DNA of 23,840 bases. Source: an uncultured Eubacteriales bacterium (GTDB lineage Bacteria; Bacillota; Clostridia; Oscillospirales; Oscillospiraceae). Below are positions 14,407-21,376 of this stretch, piece after piece. The DNA lies in contig USIH01000014.1 of assembly GCA_900554705.1 (NCBI GenBank), positions 1 to 23,840 of the forward strand, given 5' to 3'. The notes under the pieces were generated by a model that saw only the letters and a list, made by a program, of their open reading frames with translations, made no database searches and was not told the origin of the DNA. The stretch's first letter is position 1. Every line of letters starts with the position of its first letter. The position numbers and the translations under genes were made by a program.

Positions 14407-14434
14407 GGGAACATCGCCCTCCTTTTGCGGAACT

Positions 14435-14463
14435 ATTGTAGCGGATTTTTCAGATTTTGTCTA
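14435..14463 (-). promoter_or_regulatory. Sigma-A promoter of the rhomboid-like gene
   Basis: On the minus strand, -35 TAGACA (14458-14463), a 17-base spacer, and -10 TACAAT (14435-14440), 28 bases before the start at 14406. It is divergent from the ahcY promoter. Confidence 0.75.
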
Positions 14464-14491
14464 TAAACATTCTTTGAATTTTGCACGAGAG

Positions 14492-14520
14492 TTGAAAAAA
14501 TGCGCCTGTTGTGCTATGAT
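14492..14520 (+). promoter_or_regulatory. Sigma-A promoter of the S-adenosylhomocysteine hydrolase gene
   Basis: -35 TTGAAA (14492-14497), a 17-base spacer, and -10 TATGAT (14515-14520), 27 bases before the ATG at 14548. The leader is too short to hold a SAM or SAH riboswitch. Confidence 0.8.
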
Positions 14521-14547
14521 ACCGAAAGAATGATCGGAGGTAGAGCC

Positions 14548-15792
14548 ATGAGCCACGTAAGAGATATGTCCCTTTCAGAGTCCGGCCGGATGAAGATCCG
14601 TTGGGTGCAGGACTTTATGCCCGCGCTGTGCGCCATTCGTGCGCGCTTTGAGCGCGAAAAGCCCTTTGCCGGAAAGAAGATCACGCTGTCGATCCATATG
14701 GAGGCAAAGACGGCTTTCCTTGCCCTGTGCCTCGCGGCGGGCGGTGCGGAGGTGCACGCGACCGGCTGCAACCCGCTCTCCACGCAGGACGATGTTGCGG
14801 CGGGTCTTGCCTCCATGGGGGTGGAGACCTACGCCATCCATGCGGTCGATCCGCAGCAGTACACGGCGCTTTTGGTCGAGGCGCTTTCCTGCAAGCCCGA
14901 CCTGATTATTGACGACGGCGGCGACCTTTTAGACCTTTTGACCGGAAACTATGCCGCGCTTGGTGTGAACATTTTGGGCGGCGGCGAGCAGACGACGACC
15001 GGCATCCACCGTCTCCACGCCCGCGCGCGCGACGGGATGCTCCCGTTTGCCATGATGAACGTCAACGATGCCAAGTGCAAGCACTACTACGACAACAAGT
15101 ACGGCACCGGCCAGTCGGTGTGGGACTCGATCATGCACGTAACGAATCTGCTCGTGGCGGGCAAGACCGTCGTTGTCGCCGGATACGGCTACTGCGGGCG
15201 CGGCGTTGCAATGCGCGCAAAGGGCATGGGCGCAAATGTGATCGTGACGGAGATCGACCCGATCAAGGCGCTGGAGGCGTCGATGGACGGCTGTCGTGTC
15301 ATGCCGATGGACGAAGCTGCGCCGCAGGGTGATATTTTCATCACGACGACCGGCTGCCGCGACGTGATCACGCGGCGGCATTTTAAGGTGATGAAGAACA
15401 ACGCGTTTCTCTCCAACGCGGGTCACTTCAACGTTGAGGTCAACGGCGAGGAGCTGGAAAAGATGGCGGTGCGCGTCTTCCGCCGCCGTGCCGACATTGT
15501 CGGCTATGAGCTGCCCGACGGCCGTGTGCTGAACCTGCTTGCCGAGGGACGGCTGGTCAACCTAGCCTCCGGCAACGGGCATCCGGCGGAGATCATGGAC
15601 ACGAGCTTCTCCGTGCAGGCGCTTGCGTTGGAGTATCTGCTCAAGCACGGCGAGCATCTGGAAAAGCGCGTCTACGACGTGCCGCAGGAGATCGACGACG
15701 AGGTGTCACGGCTGAAGCTCAAGGGCGCGGGACTGCGCATCGACACGCTGACGCCGGAACAGGTCGGCTATCTTTCCGGCTGGAAAGTATGA
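14548..15792 (+). CDS. ahcY: S-adenosylhomocysteine hydrolase
   Basis: The product has 414 residues from the ATG at 14548 after GGAGG; an in-frame ATG at 14500 overlaps the promoter. The enzyme reversibly splits S-adenosylhomocysteine into adenosine and homocysteine using tightly bound NAD, clearing the by-product of methylation. Family motifs: GGEQTTTGIHRL (145-156), NDAKCKHYYDNKYGTGQSVW (173-192) with Lys 178 and Asp 182 at catalytic positions, the NAD loop VVVAGYGYCGRG (208-219), and NAGHFNVEV. The length and YGTGQS variant match the short archaeal/Thermotoga-like form that lacks the ~40-residue insert of the mammalian type. It stands alone between its promoter and terminator. Confidence 0.95.
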   Translation: MSHVRDMSLSESGRMKIRWVQDFMPALCAIRARFEREKPFAGKKITLSIHMEAKTAFLALCLAAGGAEVHATGCNPLSTQDDVAAGLASMGVETYAIHAVDPQQYTALLVEALSCKPDLIIDDGGDLLDLLTGNYAALGVNILGGGEQTTTGIHRLHARARDGMLPFAMMNVNDAKCKHYYDNKYGTGQSVWDSIMHVTNLLVAGKTVVVAGYGYCGRGVAMRAKGMGANVIVTEIDPIKALEASMDGCRVMPMDEAAPQGDIFITTTGCRDVITRRHFKVMKNNAFLSNAGHFNVEVNGEELEKMAVRVFRRRADIVGYELPDGRVLNLLAEGRLVNLASGNGHPAEIMDTSFSVQALALEYLLKHGEHLEKRVYDVPQEIDDEVSRLKLKGAGLRIDTLTPEQVGYLSGWKV

Positions 15793-15798
15793 TAAAAT

Positions 15799-15835
15799 GG
15801 GACTGCCACGCTTTCGCGCGGCAGTCCCTGTATTT
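15799..15835. terminator. Bidirectional terminator between ahcY and the glycosyltransferase gene
   Basis: The stem GGGACTGCC (15799-15807) with GGCAGTCCC (15820-15828) extends inward by three more pairs after one mismatch, with a TTTC loop. T-rich sequence follows on both strands (TGTATTTATATG; ATTTTATC on the minus strand). Confidence 0.8.
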
Positions 15836-16808
15836 ATATGCGGCTCTTCAGACGGAACAGGGCGCGCACCGTGCGATAGCGCCGATGCAGCAGAAGGCGA
15901 TAGGCAAGGCGCTTGCCGCGACTGAGCGTCGGCAGATACTTGTTCTGCCGGAAGTTCGGGAAATGCGCCTCCATGTAGGCACGGAACTGCTCGATGAGCG
16001 GGCTTTTCGGGTCGATGCGCACAACGCGGACGGTCGCGGCGAGCAAAATATGGCTGATCGCCAGAAACTCCAGCTCCTGCATATGGCTCTTTAACAGGCC
16101 GCGCTCCGCGTACCATTGCAGAATGTCGTCAAACGCGTAGAGGATCTCAACGTTTCGCGCGCAATTTTTGTTGTTCATCGCGCTGCCTTCGCGCTGTAGG
16201 TAGTGGTAATAGCAGTCGGGCAGGCGGAAGGCAGTCTGCGCCAGCGCGAGGATCTTCGTCACCACGCGAATGTCTTCGTACCAGACCTTTGAGGCAAAGG
16301 TGATGTCCCGAAACAGCGTGCGCTTATAGGCGCGGTTCCAAGGCGCCATAACGCCGAAGTAAAGCGACGGCTCCTGCGCGACCTGAAGCACGCGTCCGGC
16401 GTCGACCGCTTCGTGCAGCTGTCCGACTTCTTTTCCGTCGCGCTCCACCTGCGCGCCGAACAGAATGAGGTCGGCGTGGGTGCTGTCCACGGCGTTGGAG
16501 AGCGCTTCAAGGAAATCCGGCGACAGATAGTCGTCACCGTCGACGAACAGCAGGTATTCGCCGCGAGCGAGCGAAATGCCGTGGTTGCGCGCTGCGCCCG
16601 CACCGCCGTTCGGCTGATGCACGGCGCGGATCAGCTCGGGCTGGCGTGCGGCATAGTCGTCACAAATGGCTCCGCAGCCGTCCGGCGAGCCGTCGTCGAT
16701 CAGCAGCAGCTCAAACGAGCGAAAGCTCTGCGCGAGCACGGAGTCGATGCACTTGGGCAGATACGCTTCGATTTTGTACACAGGGACGATCAGACTGAAT
16801 AGCGGCAT
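15834..16808 (-). CDS. Family 2 glycosyltransferase
   Basis: The product has 324 residues with AAGGAGGGAGG before the ATG. The GT-A fold is clear: FSLIVPVYKIEAYLPKCIDS at the start, LLIDDGSPDG (35-44) for nucleotide-sugar binding, NGGAGAARNHG (67-77), and the metal-binding LFVDGDDYLSPDFLEAL with DGDD at 90-93. It transfers a sugar from an activated donor, usually onto a lipid carrier or polymer. No membrane helix is obvious; the basic C-terminus (RGKRLAYRLLLHRRYRTVRA) suggests peripheral membrane association. It sits downstream of dpaB but has its own consensus promoter overlapping the end of dpaB, so it is not necessarily a spore gene. Donor and acceptor are unknown. Confidence 0.9.
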   Translation of the reverse strand: MPLFSLIVPVYKIEAYLPKCIDSVLAQSFRSFELLLIDDGSPDGCGAICDDYAARQPELIRAVHQPNGGAGAARNHGISLARGEYLLFVDGDDYLSPDFLEALSNAVDSTHADLILFGAQVERDGKEVGQLHEAVDAGRVLQVAQEPSLYFGVMAPWNRAYKRTLFRDITFASKVWYEDIRVVTKILALAQTAFRLPDCYYHYLQREGSAMNNKNCARNVEILYAFDDILQWYAERGLLKSHMQELEFLAISHILLAATVRVVRIDPKSPLIEQFRAYMEAHFPNFRQNKYLPTLSRGKRLAYRLLLHRRYRTVRALFRLKSRI

Positions 16809-16831
16809 TTGCCTCCCTCCTTTGTATCTCC

Positions 16832-16860
16832 ATTATATATGCTATGCGCCGGTTTTGCAA
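16832..16860 (-). promoter_or_regulatory. Sigma-A promoter of the glycosyltransferase gene, overlapping the end of dpaB
   Basis: On the minus strand, -35 TTGCAA (16855-16860), a 17-base spacer, and consensus -10 TATAAT (16832-16837). The -35 lies inside the last codons of dpaB (stop at 16842-16844). Confidence 0.75.
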
Positions 16861-17426
16861 GAACGAAGAACGGGCTGTAGCTGTCTGCCTTCCAGCGCCG
16901 CCTCGACGGTCTCCGGCAGCAGAGAGAAGACCGCGACCATGCTGCACGGTTTTTCCTCCGGCGCGTCCTGCCCGAAGGGGACAAAATAGAAGTGCTTGCG
17001 CCCGAGCAGCTTTCCGATATTTTCGGCGGAGGCGGCAAGCGCGTCGTTTGTAGAGACGGCAAGAATGACCGGCCGCGCGTTGCGCAGATGCGCCTTGCAG
17101 GCGAAGGTCACGACGGAGTCGGCAATGCCTCCGGCGAGCTTGCCGAGGGTGTTTCCCGTGCAGGGTGCGACGATGAGTGCGTCGAGCAGCTTCCGCGGCC
17201 CGAGCGGTTCCACCTGCGCGAGTGTCCGCAGGGGCGGCATGGCGCACAGCTCCTCCGCGCGCCGCAGAAAGTCCTCCGCCGCGCCGAATCGGCTGTCAAT
17301 GCTTGCGCTTGCCTCGGAAAAGATCGGGATCACGCGATATTGCCGCGCGATCTCTTCTAAGACGGGGAAAACGTGGCGAAACGTACAAAAGGAGCCGCAA
17401 AGGGCAAAACCAACGGTTGGTTTCAA
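16842..17426 (-). CDS. dpaB (spoVFB): Dipicolinate synthase subunit B
   Basis: The product has 194 residues. The start is TTG at 17426, overlapping the dpaA stop (TTGA), with AAGGAGGG a few bases upstream. The sequence is typical of SpoVFB: VGFALCGSFCTFRHVFPVLE at the N-terminus and LDALIVAPCTGNTLGKLAGG (81-100), a flavoprotein-type (PF02441) fold. It continues SVVTFACKAHLRNARPVILA and ends near HFYFVPFGQD. With DpaA it makes dipicolinic acid from dihydrodipicolinate of the lysine pathway in the mother cell; DPA is then imported by SpoVA proteins such as those at 6961-8336. Confidence 0.95.
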   Translation of the reverse strand: MKPTVGFALCGSFCTFRHVFPVLEEIARQYRVIPIFSEASASIDSRFGAAEDFLRRAEELCAMPPLRTLAQVEPLGPRKLLDALIVAPCTGNTLGKLAGGIADSVVTFACKAHLRNARPVILAVSTNDALAASAENIGKLLGRKHFYFVPFGQDAPEEKPCSMVAVFSLLPETVEAALEGRQLQPVLRSCKTGA

Positions 17427-18217
17427 AGCGCTCCCTCCTTTTTCATCAGGGATAGAACGGCGCGCGCATAGAGATACCCCGCCGTTTTTGGGGAAAACTT
17501 TCCGGGCAGTCCGGACGCCGCGATCGACATAAGCCCCAGCTCACCGCAGGCCTTTGGTGAGAAGCCAGAGCGGGAAGCAAGCTCCAGAAGCAGGCAGTCG
17601 GGACGAAGCACGGAAAGATCTTCCCGCGTGAGCACTTCCGCGGGAACGGTGTTAAAAATAAAGTCATACCGCGCAAGCGACGCATCCCAATTCCCCGTGC
17701 GTATCGCGCGAAGCCCCATCGCCTGCGCAAGCGCCGTGTCGGCCTCTTTTCGCGCGCTCACCGTGACATCGGCGTGCAGCGCTTGCAGCCGCTGCGCGAG
17801 CGCCTTGCCGATCCGTCCGTAACCGATGACAAGGCAGCGCGACGCGTCCAGCGTGACGGGACTGTGCGTCAGCGCGAGGGCGATCGCGCCCTCGGCAGTC
17901 GGGACGGCATTTTCTGTCGTCAGCGGTTCCGAGCCGTTTAGGTCAAACACGCGCGCGCCGCGTGCGCGCATGGCATCTGCGCAGGGGTCGAGCAGTCCGC
18001 CGATGACAACGGTGCCCGCACCGCAGCGCTCGATCAGCGTCTCCTGTCTTCCCGCAAGCGCGCTGCGCGCGGGAAACGGCAAAACCAAACAGGAAAACTG
18101 CGGCGGCAGCGGCGCGTCTGTGTCGATCCCGCAGGAGGAGAACAAAACGCCCTCACGCCTGAAATAGTCGGCGACCCATCGGCTGCGCGCATCCCCGCCG
18201 ACAAGAAATATCTCCAT
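17423..18217 (-). CDS. dpaA (spoVFA): Dipicolinate synthase subunit A
   Basis: The product has 264 residues, a little short for the family (about 295-300 in Bacillus). I chose the ATG at 18217 because AAGGAGA lies upstream. The N-terminus MEIFLVGGDARSRWVADYFR and the middle phrase TTENAVPTAEGAIALAL are family hallmarks. The NAD(P)-binding Rossmann loop CLVIGYGRIGKALAQRL spans 128-144. DpaA is the catalytic dehydrogenase-like subunit that oxidises the dihydrodipicolinate-derived intermediate to dipicolinic acid. The shortening seems spread over the N-terminal domain, not a truncation, since both ends look intact. A candidate sigma-K promoter lies upstream, matching mother-cell expression in Bacillus. 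Confidence 0.95.
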   Translation of the reverse strand: MEIFLVGGDARSRWVADYFRREGVLFSSCGIDTDAPLPPQFSCLVLPFPARSALAGRQETLIERCGAGTVVIGGLLDPCADAMRARGARVFDLNGSEPLTTENAVPTAEGAIALALTHSPVTLDASRCLVIGYGRIGKALAQRLQALHADVTVSARKEADTALAQAMGLRAIRTGNWDASLARYDFIFNTVPAEVLTREDLSVLRPDCLLLELASRSGFSPKACGELGLMSIAASGLPGKFSPKTAGYLYARAVLSLMKKEGAL

Positions 18218-18238
18218 AAGCAACGTCTCCTTCCGCCT

Positions 18239-18267
18239 CAACCTATGCAAAAAATCGGCAAAAGGTG
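18239..18267 (-). promoter_or_regulatory. Sigma-K-like promoter of dpaAB
   Basis: On the minus strand, CACC (18264-18267), a 16-base spacer, and CATAGGTTG (18239-18247, preceded by G) fit mACm-16-gCATAnnnTr. It lies about 20 bases before the start at 18217. spoVF is sigma-K-dependent in B. subtilis. Confidence 0.6.
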
Positions 18268-18277
18268 AAAAGAGTTG

Positions 18278-18306
18278 TTGTCAAGCCTCATGATCTGCGC
18301 TATAAT
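18278..18306 (+). promoter_or_regulatory. Sigma-A promoter of the DUF4364 gene
   Basis: -35 TTGTCA (18278-18283), a 17-base spacer, and consensus -10 TATAAT (18301-18306), 34 bases before the ATG at 18341. It is divergent from the dpaAB promoter. Confidence 0.85.
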
Positions 18307-18340
18307 TATTCTGATGCAGAGAGGAAAGAGAGGGGTCGCC

Positions 18341-18880
18341 ATGCAGCCACGCGGCTTTATTCACGATATGTTGGACGTTAAGGTTCTGATCTTATTCATT
18401 ATGGCGCGTGTCGCCTGCCCGATAGATCTGCAAAAGATCTACGAGCTTGCCTATCAGGACGACTGCCTGAGCTATTTTGATCTGGCGCAGGCCGTCCCGC
18501 AGATGATCGAAAGCGGTCACCTGACGCAGGACGAAAACGGACGCTACACGATCACCGAAAAGGGAAAGGACGCCTGCAAGGTCACGGAGGACTCCATTGC
18601 CTATCCCGTCATGCAGCGGGCGCAGACGGCGATCGACCGCTTTAACCGTGAGCTGCGCCGCCGCAGCTTTGTCAAAACAAGCGTGACGCCGCGTGATTGC
18701 GGCGACTACTGCGTGCAGCTGAGCCTGAACGACGAGGTCAGCGACCTTCTCCGCATGGAGCTGATGGCGCCGACGCAGAAGCACGCTTACCGCCTTGCCG
18801 CGGCCTTTTCCGAGAAGGCGGAAAATATTTATCGCTTGATCATGGATCAGCTTTTGACACAACCGAAGGATGACACTTGA
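18341..18880 (+). CDS. DUF4364 family protein
   Basis: The product has 179 residues. I chose the ATG at 18341 after GAGAGGGG; an upstream ATG at 18275 lies within the promoter. An N-terminal winged-helix-like part (VKVLILFIMARVACPIDLQK, then IYELAYQDDCLSYFDLAQAV and DENGRYTITEKGKDAC) looks like a PadR/MarR-type DNA-binding fold with the YxITxKG wing. A second alpha/beta part follows (CGDYCVQLSLNDEVSDLLRM). The family is common in Clostridia and its function is not established; a transcriptional regulator is the most reasonable guess. Its last codons overlap the promoter of the hpf gene. Confidence 0.85.
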   Translation: MQPRGFIHDMLDVKVLILFIMARVACPIDLQKIYELAYQDDCLSYFDLAQAVPQMIESGHLTQDENGRYTITEKGKDACKVTEDSIAYPVMQRAQTAIDRFNRELRRRSFVKTSVTPRDCGDYCVQLSLNDEVSDLLRMELMAPTQKHAYRLAAAFSEKAENIYRLIMDQLLTQPKDDT

Positions 18881-18905
18881 AATCTGCGCGGAAATGTGTT
18901 ATCAT
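18877..18905 (+). promoter_or_regulatory. Sigma-A promoter of hpf
   Basis: -35 TTGAAA (18877-18882) overlaps the TGA stop of the DUF4364 gene. After a 17-base spacer comes -10 TATCAT (18900-18905), 41 bases before the ATG at 18947. Confidence 0.7.
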
Positions 18906-18946
18906 ATAGACAGCAAAGATCCCACAACACGAAAGGAGCGACGACC

Positions 18947-19483
18947 ATGAAATTTCAATTCACCGAAAAAAAGATCAGCCTTCCCGACAATGTTCACGCC
19001 TACGCCGAGAAGAAAGTGATGAAGCTGGAGCGGTTTTTCCGTGATGATGCGGAGGCACTTGTCGCCTTTTCTGTAGAAAAGGACCGTAATAAGGTCGAAA
19101 TTACGGTTCATGCCGCAAACACCTACTTCCGCGCAAGTGAGGCGACGTCCGATATGTTCGCGTCGATCGACGCTGCGGTGGCGACCATCGAGCGCCAGAT
19201 CCGCAAGAACAAGACCCGCCTTGCGCGTCGCCTGCGTCAGGACGCCTTCGTGCGTTCGGCAGAGGTCACGTCCTTTGCGCCGGAGGCAGAGGAGAGCACC
19301 TTCGAGATCGTGCGCTTCAAGGAATTCCCCATGAAGCCCATGACGCGCGAAGAGGCGATCCTCCAGATGAACCTGCTTGAGCACAATTTCTTCGCTTTTA
19401 AGGACGAAGAAAACGATCAGGCATTTGCGGTAGTCTACAAGCGAAACGATGGCGGCTACGGACTGATTGAGAATATTGACTGA
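18947..19483 (+). CDS. hpf: Ribosome hibernation promoting factor, long form
   Basis: The product has 178 residues with AAAGGAG before the ATG. The N-terminal S30AE domain (about 1-105) starts MKFQFTEKKISLPDNVHAYA, then KKVMKLERFF and FSVEKDRNKVEITVHA. The C-terminal dimerisation domain (about 122-178) contains VRFKEFPMKPMTREEAILQM, then LLEHNFFAFKDEENDQAFAV and YKRNDGGYGLIE. Long HPF binds the small subunit's decoding region and pairs ribosomes into inactive 100S dimers in stationary phase. It has its own promoter and a strong terminator. Overlap of its promoter with the upstream gene suggests part of its mRNA is bicistronic. Confidence 0.97.
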   Translation: MKFQFTEKKISLPDNVHAYAEKKVMKLERFFRDDAEALVAFSVEKDRNKVEITVHAANTYFRASEATSDMFASIDAAVATIERQIRKNKTRLARRLRQDAFVRSAEVTSFAPEAEESTFEIVRFKEFPMKPMTREEAILQMNLLEHNFFAFKDEENDQAFAVVYKRNDGGYGLIENID

Positions 19484-19484
19484 C

Positions 19485-19518
19485 AAAAGGGCGGAGCCGC
19501 AACGGCTCCGCCCTTTTC
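19485..19518 (+). terminator. Strong terminator of hpf
   Basis: A perfect 15-bp stem (19485-19499 with 19503-19517), including the A- and T-runs, has a 3-base CAA loop and ends in TTTTC. It is symmetrical and could also stop minus-strand transcripts. Confidence 0.92.
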
Positions 19519-19529
19519 GGTGCAGCATA

Positions 19530-19562
19530 GCGGCGCAGGCTTAGTGGCCTGCGCCGCTGCTT
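19530..19562. terminator. Second hairpin between hpf and hydrogenase genes
   Basis: An 11-bp perfect stem (19530-19540 with 19547-19557) has a 6-base loop; TGCTTTTATT follows on the plus strand. On the minus strand it lies just after the hydrogenase stop but lacks a T-run, so minus-strand transcripts may instead end at the hairpin at 19485-19517. Confidence 0.6.
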
Positions 19563-21074
19563 TTATTCTTCTGCCAGTTCCTTTCCGGCGCTGCTGTAGT
19601 GGCTGTCCAGCGGACCTTTACGTTCGGCCTCGTTCTGATAGCGCGTGACAATGCGCGAGGCATGCTCCACGGAGAGCAGCGTGCCAGCGCCCGCGACGCA
19701 GCCGCCGGGGCAGGCCATACCCTCCAAAAGATAGCCGTTGTACTTTCCGGCTTTTGCAAGTGCCATGAGCTTGCGGCAGTCGCGCAGCCCTTCGGCGCGC
19801 TCGGTTGGCACTTCGCGCTCCGGATGGGTCTGCGCAAGGACACCTTGCACCGCCCTGGCGACGCCGCCGGAGACGGCGAAGCCGCGACCGGCGGCCGTGC
19901 CCTCATCGAGTACCACACCGTCCGGCAGCTGATCGAACGCAATGCCCTTTGCCTCCAGCATACCCATCAGCTCCTCAAAGGTCAGCACGAAGTCTACATC
20001 GCTTCGGATATTCTCCCGAATCGCTTCCAGCTTTTTCGCCGCGCACGGGCCGACAAAGACGACCTTGCAGTCGGGGTGTTCATGCTTTTGCAGGCGAGCC
20101 GTGAAGACCATGGGCGTGAGCGTCATGGAAATGTTCTTTTCCTGATCGGGGTAGAGCTTGTGCACCATGGAGTGCCACGCGGGGCAGCAGGAGGTGGCCA
20201 TGTACGGCTGCTCCTGCGGCACCTTTTCTGCAAAGTCCTTTGCCTCCTCGATCGTGCAAATATCCGCGCCGATCGCGACTTCGACCACGCGAGCGAAGCC
20301 AAGCTGCTTCATCGCGCTGACGAATTTCTCCGATGTGCAGAATTTTCCAAACTGGCCGACGAAGGCGGGCGCTACGATGGCGATGACTTTTTCGCCCTCC
20401 ATGATCGCGCGCACGACCTGATAGATCTGCCCTTTGTCCACGATCGCGCCGAAGGGGCAGCTGACAAGGCACTGCCCGCAGGCAACGCACTTATCCTGAT
20501 GGATCTCGGCTCTGCCGTGGTCGTCCATGCCGATGGCATCCATGCCGCAGGCAGCCTGACAGGGGCGTTCGATGAATGCGATGGCGTGGTACGGGCAGGC
20601 GGCGGCACACTTGCCGCACTTGATGCAAAGCTCCGACTTAATGCTGCTGCGCCCGTTGCGGAAGGAGATCGCCTGCCGCGGACAGACCTGATGACAGGAG
20701 GCGGCAAGGCAGTTTTGGCAAAGCTCTGTCACGATATACTGCTTGCTCGGGCAGCGGTGACAGGCGTAGGGAATGATGTTGATCAGCGGCGGCTCATAGT
20801 ACTGCTGCGCGATCGCCGCCTGATCCATTCCTTCCGTCAGCAGCGTGCGCTGCTGCACCGACTGTAGGGAAAGCCCCATAGCGAGCCGGACGCGTTCGCC
20901 CGCAATGGCGCGCTCTAAGAAAATCGACTCACGATGCAGCGGATCTTCTCCCGGTACGATCAGATACGGCAGCTCTTCGGCCTTGGCGTAATCCCCACCC
21001 TCATAGGCCATTTTTGCAACCTCCGTAAAAACGCGCTTACGGATGTCGGTGATCAGCGATGGAATGCCTCGCAT
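19563..21074 (-). CDS. [FeFe] hydrogenase, group-B-like
   Basis: The product has 503 residues with TAGGAGGAAA before the ATG. Cys-rich ferredoxin-type parts come first: CQNCLAASCHQVCP (119-132), CIKCGKCAAACP (150-161), and CVACGQCLVSCP (196-207). The H-cluster domain follows: TSCCPAW (294-300), GPCAAKKLE (342-350) and EGMACPGGCVAGAG (451-464). All cluster-binding cysteines are present. GPC in place of the usual MPC of motif 2, and CVAGAG in place of GGGxP in motif 3, point to group B, not the common group A. The enzyme makes or uses H2 in the cytoplasm; group B members are poorly characterised. It is the last gene of a redox cluster, 12 bases after a small membrane protein. Confidence 0.92.
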   Translation of the reverse strand: MRGIPSLITDIRKRVFTEVAKMAYEGGDYAKAEELPYLIVPGEDPLHRESIFLERAIAGERVRLAMGLSLQSVQQRTLLTEGMDQAAIAQQYYEPPLINIIPYACHRCPSKQYIVTELCQNCLAASCHQVCPRQAISFRNGRSSIKSELCIKCGKCAAACPYHAIAFIERPCQAACGMDAIGMDDHGRAEIHQDKCVACGQCLVSCPFGAIVDKGQIYQVVRAIMEGEKVIAIVAPAFVGQFGKFCTSEKFVSAMKQLGFARVVEVAIGADICTIEEAKDFAEKVPQEQPYMATSCCPAWHSMVHKLYPDQEKNISMTLTPMVFTARLQKHEHPDCKVVFVGPCAAKKLEAIRENIRSDVDFVLTFEELMGMLEAKGIAFDQLPDGVVLDEGTAAGRGFAVSGGVARAVQGVLAQTHPEREVPTERAEGLRDCRKLMALAKAGKYNGYLLEGMACPGGCVAGAGTLLSVEHASRIVTRYQNEAERKGPLDSHYSSAGKELAEE

Positions 21075-21086
21075 GGCTGTTTCCTC

Positions 21087-21365
21087 CTATGCGTGCTGTC
21101 TTTCCAGCCGACGGTTGCGGAAATAGAGCACAATGTCCGTCGACACCATGATGATGTTCGGGAAATAGAAGTAGAAAGCAAGGTTATAGGTATGCGTCAT
21201 GAGCTTCGATGCGATGCCGCAGACATACCCGATGGCGATAAAGCACATGAAGAGAATGCTCTTTCCCTTTGTGGAGCGCGAACGGATGGAACGGATGATG
21301 GAAAGCGGCCAAGAAAGACCGAAGCAGACGATCATCAGCGTCTCAAAAATACTTGCCCAATCCAT
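21087..21365 (-). CDS. Three-helix membrane protein, SemiSWEET/PQ-loop-like
   Basis: The product has 92 residues with AAGGAGAACATTT before the ATG at 21365. Three hydrophobic helices are seen at about 5-25, 37-55 and 62-84, followed by a basic end (FRNRRLERQHA). The first helix ends SWPLSIIRSIRSRSTKGKS, which resembles the PQ-loop pattern of SemiSWEET sugar transporters (PQ, a basic loop, then a T-x-x-x-S step), with WP in place of PQ. SemiSWEETs work as dimers and are about this size. I recall close relatives in Clostridia with no assigned role. Its place between a flavoprotein and a hydrogenase suggests a link to their substrate or membrane location, but this is inference. Confidence 0.75.
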   Translation of the reverse strand: MDWASIFETLMIVCFGLSWPLSIIRSIRSRSTKGKSILFMCFIAIGYVCGIASKLMTHTYNLAFYFYFPNIIMVSTDIVLYFRNRRLERQHA

Positions 21366-21376
21366 AAATGTTCTCC

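Noticed and set aside
14521..14547. SAM or SAH riboswitch before ahcY
   Set aside because: Only 27 bases separate the -10 box from the start codon, too few for any known aptamer.
19599..20867. Plus-strand open frame of 422 codons opposite the hydrogenase
   Set aside because: The minus strand carries complete iron-sulfur and H-cluster motifs; the plus-strand product is low-complexity and lacks a start site.
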